Both the position numbers and the translations under genes were made by a program. A stretch of 55,234 nt of DNA from VRUE01 sp035712345 (lineage in GTDB: Bacteria; Actinomycetota; Thermoleophilia; Solirubrobacterales; 70-9), in contig DASTAY010000034.1 in assembly GCA_035712345.1 (NCBI GenBank), positions 1 through 55,234 of the forward strand, in the 5' to 3' direction. This document shows, piece by piece, positions 7,524 to 14,749 of this stretch (positions are counted from its first letter, which is position 1; each line of letters starts with the position of its first letter). The notes below the pieces were generated by a model. That model was not told where the DNA came from and made no database searches. It saw only the letters and a program-made list of their open reading frames with translations.

Positions 7524-8168
7524 GTGAACATCGAGGAACTTCTTCAGACGGCCTGGGCTGCCGTTGAGAAAGCGGATGTGCCTGAGAGTCTTCAGGTGGT
7601 TGCCTTCCAAGAGGCGATCGACTACCTGCGAAGCACTGAAGATGGCCACGGCGATGATGGTCGTCGGAAGGCGAAAAAGCAGCAAGGCTCAACGAAAAAA
7701 CGGCGGGCGACGAAGAGAACCAGTGGCGACGCTGGCGGCGACGCGCCTGAGGAAATTCCGGATGAGGACACGTTCTTTTCGCAACTCGCAACCGAGTCGG
7801 GCGTCGACGAGGACCGATTGCGGGATGTACTTCATCTAACGAAAACGGGGATCGTCCATGTGACGCCGCCAACGAAGGATCTCGGTGCATCGGTGGCACA
7901 GCAAGCAAAATGCGTTATTGCGCTCGTTGCTAGCGCCCGGTCCCGTGGGCTCGGTGAGCAGCCGGTCAACGCCGATGCTGTGCGGGCTGAGGCAAAGCGT
8001 AAGCACTGCTTTGATCAGAATAACTTCGCAGGCCATCACCTCAGCCCGATGAAGGGGTTTAACGCCGGCTCGAACAGATCCGAGATTGTCTTGACTTCGA
8101 AGTGGCTGGCTGATTTCAAGAAGGCAGTTGAAAGTGCCGGCGGCGTCGATCTGACCGCTGAGGATTAG
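7524..8168 (+). CDS. Hypothetical protein, first gene of a candidate defence/toxin pair
   Basis: A 214-residue protein from a GTG start. It has an N-terminal helical part (about 1-33), a lysine-rich low-complexity linker (KAKKQQGSTKKRRATKRTSG, about 48-67) and a conserved-looking C-terminal domain (about 84-205: LATESGVDEDRLRDVLHL, then TKDLGASVAQQAKCVIALVASAR and KHCFDQNNFAGHHL). The C-terminal part looks like tandem helical or winged-helix DNA-binding units. It has no catalytic motif I can identify. The base composition of 7524-8945 is visibly less G+C-rich than its surroundings, which suggests recent transfer. It lies 39 nt before the HEPN-type gene and is read in the same direction. Confidence 0.65.
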   Translation: MNIEELLQTAWAAVEKADVPESLQVVAFQEAIDYLRSTEDGHGDDGRRKAKKQQGSTKKRRATKRTSGDAGGDAPEEIPDEDTFFSQLATESGVDEDRLRDVLHLTKTGIVHVTPPTKDLGASVAQQAKCVIALVASARSRGLGEQPVNADAVRAEAKRKHCFDQNNFAGHHLSPMKGFNAGSNRSEIVLTSKWLADFKKAVESAGGVDLTAED

Positions 8169-8207
8169 AAACTCGACAGCACCAGGTGGATAGCCGCCAA
8201 TTGGATC

Positions 8208-8945
8208 GTGACGCTTGCCGAGTTCTTACATCCCGTCCGGAATACACCCAAGCGGGTTGTGGTGCTTGCAACGCTTTATTACTTCAAGCACGAGGAAGAT
8301 GCGCCGGATATGACGACCGGAGAGGTCAAGAAGGCGCTGGTGAAGGCACAGGTTCCCAGGGCGCGCAAGGCCAACGTCAGCGACGTGCTCGCGAAGCTAG
8401 TTCCGTGGGTCGACCGCGTGCGCCAGGGCAGGTGGGAAATCACGACCTCGGGCGAAGAGCGAGTACGTGCATGGCTTTCGCTAGGGGATGATGAACCGGC
8501 GAAGGAGGATGTGAGTTCACTTGAGCATCTTTCGGAGGGTCTCGAAAATGATGCTGCGCGTGACTATGTGGACGAGGCCATCCTATGCCTGCGCGCCGGA
8601 GCGCGCAGAGCCGCGGTGGTGTTTCTCTGGGCTGGCGCGGTGCATGAAACTCGAGAGCACATTTGGCGTGTTGCGACGAAAAAGGAAATTGAGGCGGCAC
8701 TTCAAGTCGGAAAACCTAAGACCCGCTTTCGAAAGAAGGACGATTTTTCGCTAATCAAGGACAGTGCGCTGATAGACCTCGCGGGGCACCTTTCGGTTTT
8801 TGACCAGTCGGAACGAAAGCGTTTGACTGAGGCACTCAACTTGCGTAACGACTGTGGCCACCCCGTCAAGTACAAGCCGGGGGAGAAGAAGGTTTCTAGC
8901 TTTATTGAGGACGTTCTTCAAGTCGTTTTTGGTGCGACGTTCTAG
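8208..8945 (+). CDS. Winged-helix/HEPN-domain protein (putative RNase toxin)
   Basis: A 245-residue protein from GTG. Residues about 15-90 form a winged helix (VVVLATLYYF...TTGEVKKALVKAQV...NVSDVLAKLVPWVDRVRQGRWEITTSGEERV). The C-terminal half resembles a HEPN domain: DYVDEAILCLRAGARRAAVVFLWAGAVHETREHI, with a late RNDCGH (R213-N214-(x)3-H218), which fits the HEPN RX4-6H motif with Asn after Arg. HEPN proteins are commonly metal-independent RNases in toxin-antitoxin and abortive-infection systems. The partner is the upstream gene. The assignment rests on motif spacing, not on a profile search. Confidence 0.68.
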   Translation: MTLAEFLHPVRNTPKRVVVLATLYYFKHEEDAPDMTTGEVKKALVKAQVPRARKANVSDVLAKLVPWVDRVRQGRWEITTSGEERVRAWLSLGDDEPAKEDVSSLEHLSEGLENDAARDYVDEAILCLRAGARRAAVVFLWAGAVHETREHIWRVATKKEIEAALQVGKPKTRFRKKDDFSLIKDSALIDLAGHLSVFDQSERKRLTEALNLRNDCGHPVKYKPGEKKVSSFIEDVLQVVFGATF

Positions 8946-8977
8946 CTCTGCTTACCGGCGGATCATGTTCAGTTGAA

Positions 8978-9128
8978 ACTTGGTCCCGGAAATTGGTCTC
9001 CGACTCCACCGAACTCAGCCGAACTCCTTGGACGTGATTCGCTCTACCGGGCCAGATTCGGCTCTATAGGCGGGTTTTGGCACGACTCATAATCTGTGGA
9101 GCGCAGGTTCGAGTCCTGCCCGCCCCAT
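8978..9128. repeat. R1: right-end arm plus diverged att core
   Basis: An arm of about 106 bp, beginning ACTTGGTCCCGGAAATTGG and containing GGCTCTATAG, leads into a copy of the tRNA 3' half (9084-9128). The core differs from the resident tRNA at the anticodon-side and T-stem positions, yet its T stem still pairs (GCAGG/CCTGC instead of GAAGG/CCTTC). This end therefore probably came from a host with another allele of this tRNA. Confidence 0.82.
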
Positions 9129-9170
9129 AGATTTGCGACATGGGCGCGTGAGCAGGAAGTTTGTTTAGTG

Positions 9171-10010
9171 TCAGTCACCCCAAGCGGCGTCTGCGTCGAA
9201 CAAGCTCTCCGGGGGGGTGGCTCGCTCGCGGAGATTCTCCCTCAGCCAGGCTCTATATCGCTCCCTTGAACGCTCGATGGCCGCCGGGGATTCGACGGGC
9301 TCGGCCAACGTGTCCATCGCCCGCATGAGCTCATCTATGTCGTAGAGATCAAGCGTGAAGCCCAATGCTTCAGGTGCCCCCGCAGCCGCCTCGGCTTGAG
9401 CGTCCTTCGAGAAACCCATTGTGGCGACCAAGATCGCGTAGGGCACGTTGTCACGAATTTGCACTCCTCGAAGCTGTCTCACGAGGTCAACGCCTACACG
9501 CTTCTTATGCCGCTTTACCTCAACGATCGCTTCGATCTCATCCGACTCACGGAGAACGATCAGATCACGGCCACCGTCTCGCGTGGACTGCGTCAGCTCC
9601 ACGCGATAGCCCTCATTTGCGAACACATCACCAACCAGTTCCTCGAAACGCCGGGGAGGAAGCTGGGTGGCGCGCTCTGGCCGGGCGGCTATGGCTGTTC
9701 GCAGCTCGCCTAGAGACAGCTCGGCGGACTCGACGGGCAAAGTACGAAGGATGCGGCGGTACTTACCTTCGCCGCGGTGATGGGCACCTCGCTGGTGTTT
9801 GAATCCCCATCCACAGCAACCGCAAAACAGAAATAGATCGAGATTTCCAAAGCCGCGAGATTCGTTGCGAATTACCGCCTCGCCACACAGAGGGCAGCCT
9901 CCGCCGATTCCGCCAGCGGTGGTGGGTTGCTCCTGCATGGCACCACCAGGCGACCCCGTTCCCTTGGACTCAGTGTCGCGCCAGACGAAGATTGGTTGAT
10001 GGTCGGTCAT
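9171..10010 (-). CDS. Mrr-type restriction endonuclease with zinc-finger N-terminus
   Basis: A 279-residue protein. The Mrr_cat-type PD-(D/E)XK core (about 120-200) reads FEELVGDVFANEGY...TRDGGRDLIV...AIVEVKRH, giving catalytic residues D149, E164 and K166. The N-terminus has CPLC (39-42) and CGCC (63-66), a probable zinc knuckle. Proteins with this core cut modified or foreign DNA. The start at ATG 10010 is preceded by GGAGG; the frame stays open into R2 up to 10094 but that extension is repeat sequence. It is the only gene between R1 and R2. No methylase partner is nearby. Confidence 0.87.
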   Translation of the reverse strand: MTDHQPIFVWRDTESKGTGSPGGAMQEQPTTAGGIGGGCPLCGEAVIRNESRGFGNLDLFLFCGCCGWGFKHQRGAHHRGEGKYRRILRTLPVESAELSLGELRTAIAARPERATQLPPRRFEELVGDVFANEGYRVELTQSTRDGGRDLIVLRESDEIEAIVEVKRHKKRVGVDLVRQLRGVQIRDNVPYAILVATMGFSKDAQAEAAAGAPEALGFTLDLYDIDELMRAMDTLAEPVESPAAIERSRERYRAWLRENLRERATPPESLFDADAAWGD

Positions 10011-10063
10011 GGCCTCCGGCAACTCGAACAACTTTACAAGGGGATGGCTTGGGACCCTCGAAA

Positions 10064-10214
10064 ACTTGGTCCCGAAATTGGTCCCCGACTCCACCGAACT
10101 CAGCAGAACTCCTCGGACGTGATTCGCTCTATCAGGCCAGATTCGGCTCTATAGAAGGGTTTCGGCGCGACTCATAATCCGTCGGTCGAAGGTTCGAGTC
10201 CTTCCCGCCCCATT
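10064..10214. repeat. R2: right-end arm plus perfect att core (attR)
   Basis: An arm of about 105 bp is followed by 10169-10214, identical over 46 bp to the tRNA 3' half at 292-337. The arm is closely similar to R1 and R3, starts with ACTTGGTCCCGAAATTGGTC and includes GGCTCTATAG. With 292-337 it delimits a 9.9-kb unit that contains R1 internally. Confidence 0.87.
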
Positions 10215-10258
10215 TACCTCGATGGAGATCTTGGCAAGCCGCTCCATTTGAAGCCGTT

Positions 10259-10610
10259 TCAGCCGCCACGCCGCTGCTTGTTGAGGTGTCTGCGGATCTG
10301 GTCGATGGCGACATCTGCTGATCCAGCGATCTCAACCTGTTCCTTTGAGGTTGGGAATTCGGATGGCGGTTGCGGCTCTCGCCGAAGGTACGCGTCTAGT
10401 GCCTTGCGGAGATCAACGAGAGCGATACTCAGCGGCCAGAAGTTGATTGCCTCGCGGTTCTGCCGCAGACTCCTGTCGCTCGCGGACCATCTGCGCTTCC
10501 TGCCACTGGCGCTCCTCTCGGGCAACCTCGCGGGCCGTGAACCGACTGAGATACCAACCGAGCACGACTCCGAGAATCGTTCCGCCAACGCCTACCAGTG
10601 CCACCGCCAT
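10259..10610 (-). pseudogene. Frameshifted small membrane-anchored protein
   Basis: Frame 1 starts at ATG 10610 with a membrane helix (MAVALVGVGGTILGVVLGWYL), then a charged helix (FTAREVAREERQWQEAQMVRERQE). Around 10440-10470 the sensible reading passes to another frame, REAINFWPLSIALVDLRKALDAYL...DVAIDQIRRHLNKQRR, ending at 10259. Neither frame alone gives a plausible complete protein. I infer a one-base frameshift, or two overlapping small genes. The family is unknown. Confidence 0.45.
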
Positions 10611-10684
10611 GGAGGAAGAGTCGCACGCGCGCCCGAGGAGGCGGGGGTAGCAATTTCTGCCGGGGGCTTTGAGAGTCTCTGTCT

Positions 10685-11002
10685 GTGGTCTCGAAAGAGC
10701 GAGAGATTTTCATCGACGTGGAGCCGGGCATCCGAATCCGGTACCGGCGCAGCGAGCCTCCGCCGCCGGTGTCCTACGCGATTGTGCTGGAGAGTCTTGA
10801 GGACGGCGAGTGGACGACAGTGCGGCTCTGGGACAACGCCGATGTAGTCGATGAGCACCACGAGCACGAGTACACGCGGGCTGGCGGAAAGCAGGCGCCC
10901 GACATCCTGGAGTTCAGCTCCTCCAACGAGGCGATGGCGGCGGCAATCGAGAAAGCCAAGACGGAGGCTCCGGAGATCGTGAGACAATGGCAGGAATCAT
11001 GA
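10685..11002 (+). CDS. Conserved small protein with HHEHEYTRAGGKQ motif, second copy
   Basis: A 105-residue paralogue of the gene at 5965-6282. Shared blocks are YAIVLESLEDGEWTTVRLWDN, HHEHEYTRAGGKQ and a C-terminal helix ending EIVRQWQES. It starts at GTG 10685. Its TGA overlaps the ATG of the next gene (ATGA, 10999-11002), so the two-gene module order is the same as at 6282-5603. It lies between the R2 and R3 ends, which suggests it is cargo of a second, decayed element. Confidence 0.75.
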   Translation: MVSKEREIFIDVEPGIRIRYRRSEPPPPVSYAIVLESLEDGEWTTVRLWDNADVVDEHHEHEYTRAGGKQAPDILEFSSSNEAMAAAIEKAKTEAPEIVRQWQES

Positions 11003-11352
11003 GTCACGACGCCAACATCGATCCCGCCACCGAGAGGGTTCTTGCCGGCATCGAAGATGAAGACCTGGCCGCTCGCTACCCCAATCGAGCGCACTTCATC
11101 TCGGCCGACAATCCCCATCAAGGGGAGATGGCGACCCGTGCGTTGTTCGAAGGCGATCCCGTCGTGATCGTTTACTCCGACGGACACGAGCTACTCGTTC
11201 AGCCCGAGCAGGCGCATGGCATCGCACGCTGGTCGCGTGCGGCGGCGGCGCTCCTGCTTCGCTTCAAGCGACTCGACCAGGGAACTTTGCAGCTTCCGCC
11301 TCGCGCCCATCTCGAGGCTCGCGACTCTGGCGGCCATCCGATCGCGGCGTAG
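10999..11352 (+). CDS. YPDG-family small protein, third copy
   Basis: A 117-residue protein related to the two genes at 5265-5977: ARYPNRAHFISADNPHQGEMATRALFEGDPVVIVYSDGHELLVQP (about 24-70). The C-terminal part (GIARWSRAAAALLLRF...) is basic and amphipathic. The start ATG 10999 sits in an ATGA overlap; ATG 10987 in the same frame is less likely. Function unknown. A fixed pairing with the HHxHxYTR gene suggests that the two act together. Confidence 0.72.
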   Translation: MSHDANIDPATERVLAGIEDEDLAARYPNRAHFISADNPHQGEMATRALFEGDPVVIVYSDGHELLVQPEQAHGIARWSRAAAALLLRFKRLDQGTLQLPPRAHLEARDSGGHPIAA

Positions 11353-11400
11353 CCCCGGTTGCCGGAGGAGACCCATTGCACGCGCCTGCCGGGGCGAAAA

Positions 11401-11515
11401 ACTTGGTCCCGAAATTGGTCCCCGACTCCACCGAACTCCTTGGACGTGATTCGCTTTACCAGGCCAGATTCGGCTCTATAGACGGCTTCCGCCGTGACTC
11501 ATAACCCGTCGGTCG
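11401..11515. repeat. R3: third, decayed right-end copy
   Basis: ACTTGGTCCCGAAATTGGTC opens an arm of about 95 bp, shorter than R1 and R2 because one GAACTC-containing unit is missing. It ends in a partial core, GACTCATAACCCGTCGGTCG (11496-11515), after which similarity to the tRNA breaks down. It marks the outer edge of recognisable island sequence. Confidence 0.75.
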
Positions 11516-11563
11516 CGGCGACTCGTTCCATGAGCGCCGTTATGCCCCCGTTACCGTTGAGTC

Positions 11564-11890
11564 ATGGACAATTCCCCTCTCGACGAGTTCGAGTCGTTCG
11601 TGGTCGATGCGATCGACCGGTTGCCGGATGAATTCCAGGAGGTGCTGGCGAAGGTCGCCGTGGTCGTGTCGGACCGCGGAGCGGAGGCGCGCGCCTACGG
11701 GCAGTACTTCGGGGACGGGTTGGCCGCCGAACGCTATGAGGACCGGATCGTCATCTACCGGGACACGCTCGAACGCGACTTCGGCCACGATCGCGCCCTG
11801 CTTGCCCGCCAGGTCGAGCGGACCCTGCGGCACGAGCTCGCCCATCACCTCGGCTGGGACGAGCGCGGGGTCGGTGGGCTGGGGCTTTGA
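11564..11890 (+). CDS. Small zincin-type metallopeptidase family protein
   Basis: A 108-residue protein with the zinc-binding HExxH motif in LRHELAHHLGWDE (about 88-100) near the C-terminus, as in the small actinobacterial metallopeptidase family (COG3824-like). It begins MDNSPLDEFESFVVDAIDRLPDEFQEVLAKVAVVV, the usual helical start of that family. Activity is not established for most members. It overlaps the next gene by TTGA and is the first gene beyond the island debris. Confidence 0.83.
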   Translation: MDNSPLDEFESFVVDAIDRLPDEFQEVLAKVAVVVSDRGAEARAYGQYFGDGLAAERYEDRIVIYRDTLERDFGHDRALLARQVERTLRHELAHHLGWDERGVGGLGL

Positions 11891-12297
11891 GTCGCGCATA
11901 TGATCGAGGCGTGGACGCCTCAGCCGAGCCGGAGCGCCTGAACGAAGAGGGGTTTGCCCGATTCTCGGGCCGCGCCGGCGACGGCACCCCCGTGGTCATG
12001 TTGAACCTGCTCGCCTTCGCGCCCGACGGCGGCCGGGAGCGTTATGAGGAATACGGCGAAGCCGTGGCGCCCTTGCTGGAGAGGGTGGGTGGGCGAATCG
12101 TCTTCATCGGGCCGGCGGCGGCGCCGCTGCTCGGGGAGGGAGCTTGGGATCTGGTCGTCCTGGTCGAATACCCGACCAGACAGGCATTCCTCGACATGAT
12201 CGGCTCGCCCGAGTACAGGGAGATCGGTCGCCTGCGCACCGAGGCGTTGAGCAAGGGCGAGCTGCACCCGATGGATCCCGCGCAGGCCCGGCTTTAG
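11887..12297 (+). CDS. DUF1330-like ferredoxin-fold protein
   Basis: A 136-residue protein. The core GTPVVMLNLLAFAPDGGRERYEEYGEAVAPLLERVGGRIVFIG...WDLVVLVEYPTRQAFLDMIGSPEYREI has the dimeric alpha/beta-barrel pattern of DUF1330-type proteins; function unknown. The start may be TTG 11887 (TTGA overlap with the zincin gene) or GTG 11911. It converges with the PhzF-like gene, with a 4-nt overlap of their 3' ends. Confidence 0.75.
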   Translation: MSRAYDRGVDASAEPERLNEEGFARFSGRAGDGTPVVMLNLLAFAPDGGRERYEEYGEAVAPLLERVGGRIVFIGPAAAPLLGEGAWDLVVLVEYPTRQAFLDMIGSPEYREIGRLRTEALSKGELHPMDPAQARL

Positions 12298-12974
12298 AGA
12301 TCGGGCTCCCGGTAGGGTCGGGATTCGACCAGGCGCGTCCGTCCACCAAGCTCGACCGTCCCGTCGCCAAGCGGCCGGCACTGCAGGACGGACCCGTGTC
12401 CCTGGTGGATTGCGATCCGCCGGCCGAGGCGCGTACAGAGGGCGATCGCGGCCGAGCCGGTGGCGTCGTCCTCGGCGATTCCCAGCTCGGGGGCGAAGCA
12501 GCGGGCCCGGATCGTCCCGGCGTCCTCGTCGACCCAGGCCCAGGCGTACGTATTGACGTCGACCGCCGCCGGGTCGACGTCGCGGATCTCGGCCGGGGTG
12601 GTCAGCTGTCGATACTCGAAGCGCGGCGCCCACTCAGGGCGCGCGACGACGTATGCGTCCTCGCCCTCGTTGCGGACCCCGACCTCGCCGGCCGGGATTT
12701 GCAGTGTCTGCACCGGCGAACCCTCGCGAGCCAGCAGCCAGGCGGCGCCCACCGTCGGATGGCCGGCAAATGGAAGCTCGACCGTGGGGGTATGGATCCG
12801 CAGCCGCCCCCCGGCCCGGTCCTCGACGAAGACCGTCTCGCTGAAGCCGAGGGCGGCGGCGACGCCCTGCCGCTTGCTCTCGCGCACCTGCCCCCCGTCG
12901 AGGAACACGCCGAGCGGGTTGCCCCACTCGCCGTCGTCGTTGACGAAGACGCGGAGTACGTCGAGGGTCGGCAC
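12294..12974 (-). CDS. PhzF family isomerase/epimerase-like protein
   Basis: A 226-residue protein with PhzF-type signatures: VFVNDDGEWGNPLGVFLD near the N-terminus, IHTPTVELPFAGHPTVGAAWLL (about 60-81) and ARCFAPELGIAEDDATGSAAIAL (about 157-179). PhzF enzymes are cofactor-free diaminopimelate-epimerase-fold isomerases. The protein is shorter than typical members (about 260-300), so substrate-pocket segments may be reduced. The substrate is unknown and no phenazine genes are nearby. Confidence 0.82.
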   Translation of the reverse strand: MPTLDVLRVFVNDDGEWGNPLGVFLDGGQVRESKRQGVAAALGFSETVFVEDRAGGRLRIHTPTVELPFAGHPTVGAAWLLAREGSPVQTLQIPAGEVGVRNEGEDAYVVARPEWAPRFEYRQLTTPAEIRDVDPAAVDVNTYAWAWVDEDAGTIRARCFAPELGIAEDDATGSAAIALCTRLGRRIAIHQGHGSVLQCRPLGDGTVELGGRTRLVESRPYREPDL

Positions 12975-13055
12975 CGGCTCGATCTTAGGCGGCTCGCCGT
13001 CTCCTGGGAGGGAATGCGACTCTTCGTGTCCGTCCCACCTACGAGAGGAGCTGAA

Positions 13056-13421
13056 GTGTCCGAGCCAGGAGAGAAGCGAGGTTGGGGGCGGCGCCTGCCC
13101 GCCCTGCTGGTTGCCCTGTCGATTGGCGTGGCCGGGGTCGCATGGGCGGGCTGCGGCGGCGGTGATAGCACCAACGAAGCCAAGAATCGGATCGAAAGCG
13201 GCCTCGAAGAAGCGAAGGAAGGCGTCGAAAAAGGCAAGGAAGAAGCCAAGAAGGGCCTCGAAAAGGCGGAAGAAGAAGTGAAGCAGGGTGTGAACAACAG
13301 CTCAGCCGAAGCCCAGAAGGGGATCGAAAGGGCCAAGCGGGAAGCCAAGAAGGGGATCGAAAAGGGCAAGGAAGAAGCCCAACGCGGCATCGAAGAAGCC
13401 GAAAGCTACACGCAGGAATAG
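13056..13421 (+). CDS. Lipoprotein-like protein with 11-residue (hendecad) repeats
   Basis: A 121-residue protein. The GTG start at 13056 is chosen because GAGAGGAG lies 5 nt upstream; ATG 13014 is in frame but less well placed. A signal sequence (RRLPALLVALSIGVAGVAWAGC) ends in a lipobox-like WAGC with an unusual Trp at -3. The remainder is about seven tandem 11-mers of pattern (K/Q)xG(I/V/L)ExxxEEA, from KNRIESGLEEA to QRGIEEAES. Such 11-mers form long amphipathic helices, as in LEA-like or right-handed coiled-coil proteins. Probably extracytoplasmic; role unknown. Confidence 0.72.
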   Translation: MSEPGEKRGWGRRLPALLVALSIGVAGVAWAGCGGGDSTNEAKNRIESGLEEAKEGVEKGKEEAKKGLEKAEEEVKQGVNNSSAEAQKGIERAKREAKKGIEKGKEEAQRGIEEAESYTQE

Positions 13422-13426
13422 CCGAC

Positions 13427-14686
13427 TCAGGCCGGGGCCGTCGCCGGGGCGGACTCTTCGGCGAGGTCTCCGGCCAGAGCTTCGACGATGCGCGGGTCGA
13501 ACTGGCTGCCGCTGGCCCGGCGCAGCTCGGCCAGCGCCTCGTCGGGACCGATCGGCTCGCGGTGTTCACGTCCTTCGGTGAGCGCGGCGAAGGCGACGGC
13601 GACGGCGATCACCCGAGCGCCGAGCGGGATCGAGTCGCCGGCCAGCCCGTCGGGATAGCCGCTGCCGTCGAAGTGCTCGGAGCTGGACCGGACCAAGCGC
13701 GCGACCCCGGCGAGGCTCGGTGCGGCGGCGATGATCCGGGCGCCCTCTGCAGCGTGGCTGCGGACCAGGGCGCGCTCCGCTTCGTCCAGGCGCTCCTTTT
13801 CCAGGACCGAGTCAGGGACCGCCAGCAGGCCGACTTTCTGCAGCTCGGCGGCAAGGGCGACGTCGTCGATCTCCTCACGATCGAATCGCAGGCGCCTCGC
13901 GAGGGAGATCGCCCGGTACGCCGCCAGACGTGGATTGCCGCGCAGCTCCGGGCGCCGCGCGTCTAGAGCCGCCATCAGCACCGCGTGGGCCTGGCGCCTG
14001 GCCGAGCGCTGCCGCCGCTGCCGGTGCGCTGCAAGCCGCCTGCCGGCGACCTGCAGAGCCGTCTCCGCCCGGTCGGCCTCGGCGGGGACGGTCACCTCCC
14101 CGTAGGAGCGCCCGCTGAGCGTCTCGGACTCTTCGCCGGCGCCGCCGGTGGCCGCGAGGACGATCTCGCCGAGCTCCCTGTCGGCGACCGGGACGAGGAC
14201 GGCGAGCCTGCTTGCCGCCACCCGGTAGGCGATCCCGCCGAGCGGCGAGACCGCGTCGAGGAGCTGGTGGCCGCAACGGCGGAGGACCTCGTCGCCGGAG
14301 CTGTAGCCGAGGCGGTCGTTGTGCGCCTCCAGGCCCTCGAGCTCGAGCAGGACGAGGACCCAGCCGTTGTCCTGAGCTGCCGCGGCTGCGCCGATGTCGG
14401 CTTCGAGGCTGGCGCGGTTGCGCAGCCCCGTGGTCCGGTCGTTGACCGCGTCCCGCCGCCGCTGCGCGAGCTCTTGCGACTGGCGCCGGTTGGTTTCGAG
14501 CATCCGCACGAAGACGGTGCCGATCAGGCCCAGGGTCAGCCAGAAGACGAGCGCCGGAACCCGTTGGTTGAGATGGTCGTAGACGAGCAGCGCGATGCTG
14601 ACCAGCGCAAAGACGAACGGGCCGACCATCGAGCGCCAGCCGCTCGGTCCCAGCGCCGAATGCCATGCCCTGCGAATCAAGTACAC
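13427..14686 (-). CDS. Membrane GGDEF/HD-GYP protein with degenerate active sites
   Basis: A 419-residue protein. Two N-terminal membrane helices (about 20-60) precede a GGDEF-like domain (about 80-180) whose signature reads YSSGDEVLRR, not GGDEF. An HD-GYP-like domain follows (about 230-400). The HD pair is replaced (AAELQKVGLLAVPD where AALLHDIGKxGxPD is usual), and HHExxDGxGYP reads SSEHFDGSGYPDGL. Catalysis of c-di-GMP synthesis or hydrolysis is therefore unlikely; binding or signalling through partners is more plausible. It converges with the lipoprotein gene, 5 nt apart. Confidence 0.8.
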   Translation of the reverse strand: MYLIRRAWHSALGPSGWRSMVGPFVFALVSIALLVYDHLNQRVPALVFWLTLGLIGTVFVRMLETNRRQSQELAQRRRDAVNDRTTGLRNRASLEADIGAAAAAQDNGWVLVLLELEGLEAHNDRLGYSSGDEVLRRCGHQLLDAVSPLGGIAYRVAASRLAVLVPVADRELGEIVLAATGGAGEESETLSGRSYGEVTVPAEADRAETALQVAGRRLAAHRQRRQRSARRQAHAVLMAALDARRPELRGNPRLAAYRAISLARRLRFDREEIDDVALAAELQKVGLLAVPDSVLEKERLDEAERALVRSHAAEGARIIAAAPSLAGVARLVRSSSEHFDGSGYPDGLAGDSIPLGARVIAVAVAFAALTEGREHREPIGPDEALAELRRASGSQFDPRIVEALAGDLAEESAPATAPA

Positions 14687-14749
14687 ACTCCCTCTGATCG
14701 GCCTCCGCGCGGCGAAGACAACCCCTTGCGGACGATTGGTCGAGCGTGG

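Noticed and set aside
9084..9128. Second and third tRNA genes suggested by tRNA 3' halves at 9084-9128 and 10169-10214
   Set aside because: Both lack a D arm and the acceptor 5' strand; the sequence before them is the repeated element arm, not tRNA. They are att copies.
10011..10094. N-terminal extension of the Mrr protein to 10094
   Set aside because: The extra codons lie in the R2 repeat, and a GGAGG precedes ATG 10010.
13170..13420. CRISPR or tandem DNA repeat suspected from recurrent GAAGAAGCC/AAGGG units
   Set aside because: The repeats are codons of a helical 11-residue protein repeat, not spaced DNA repeats. No CRISPR array or cas gene was seen in the window.
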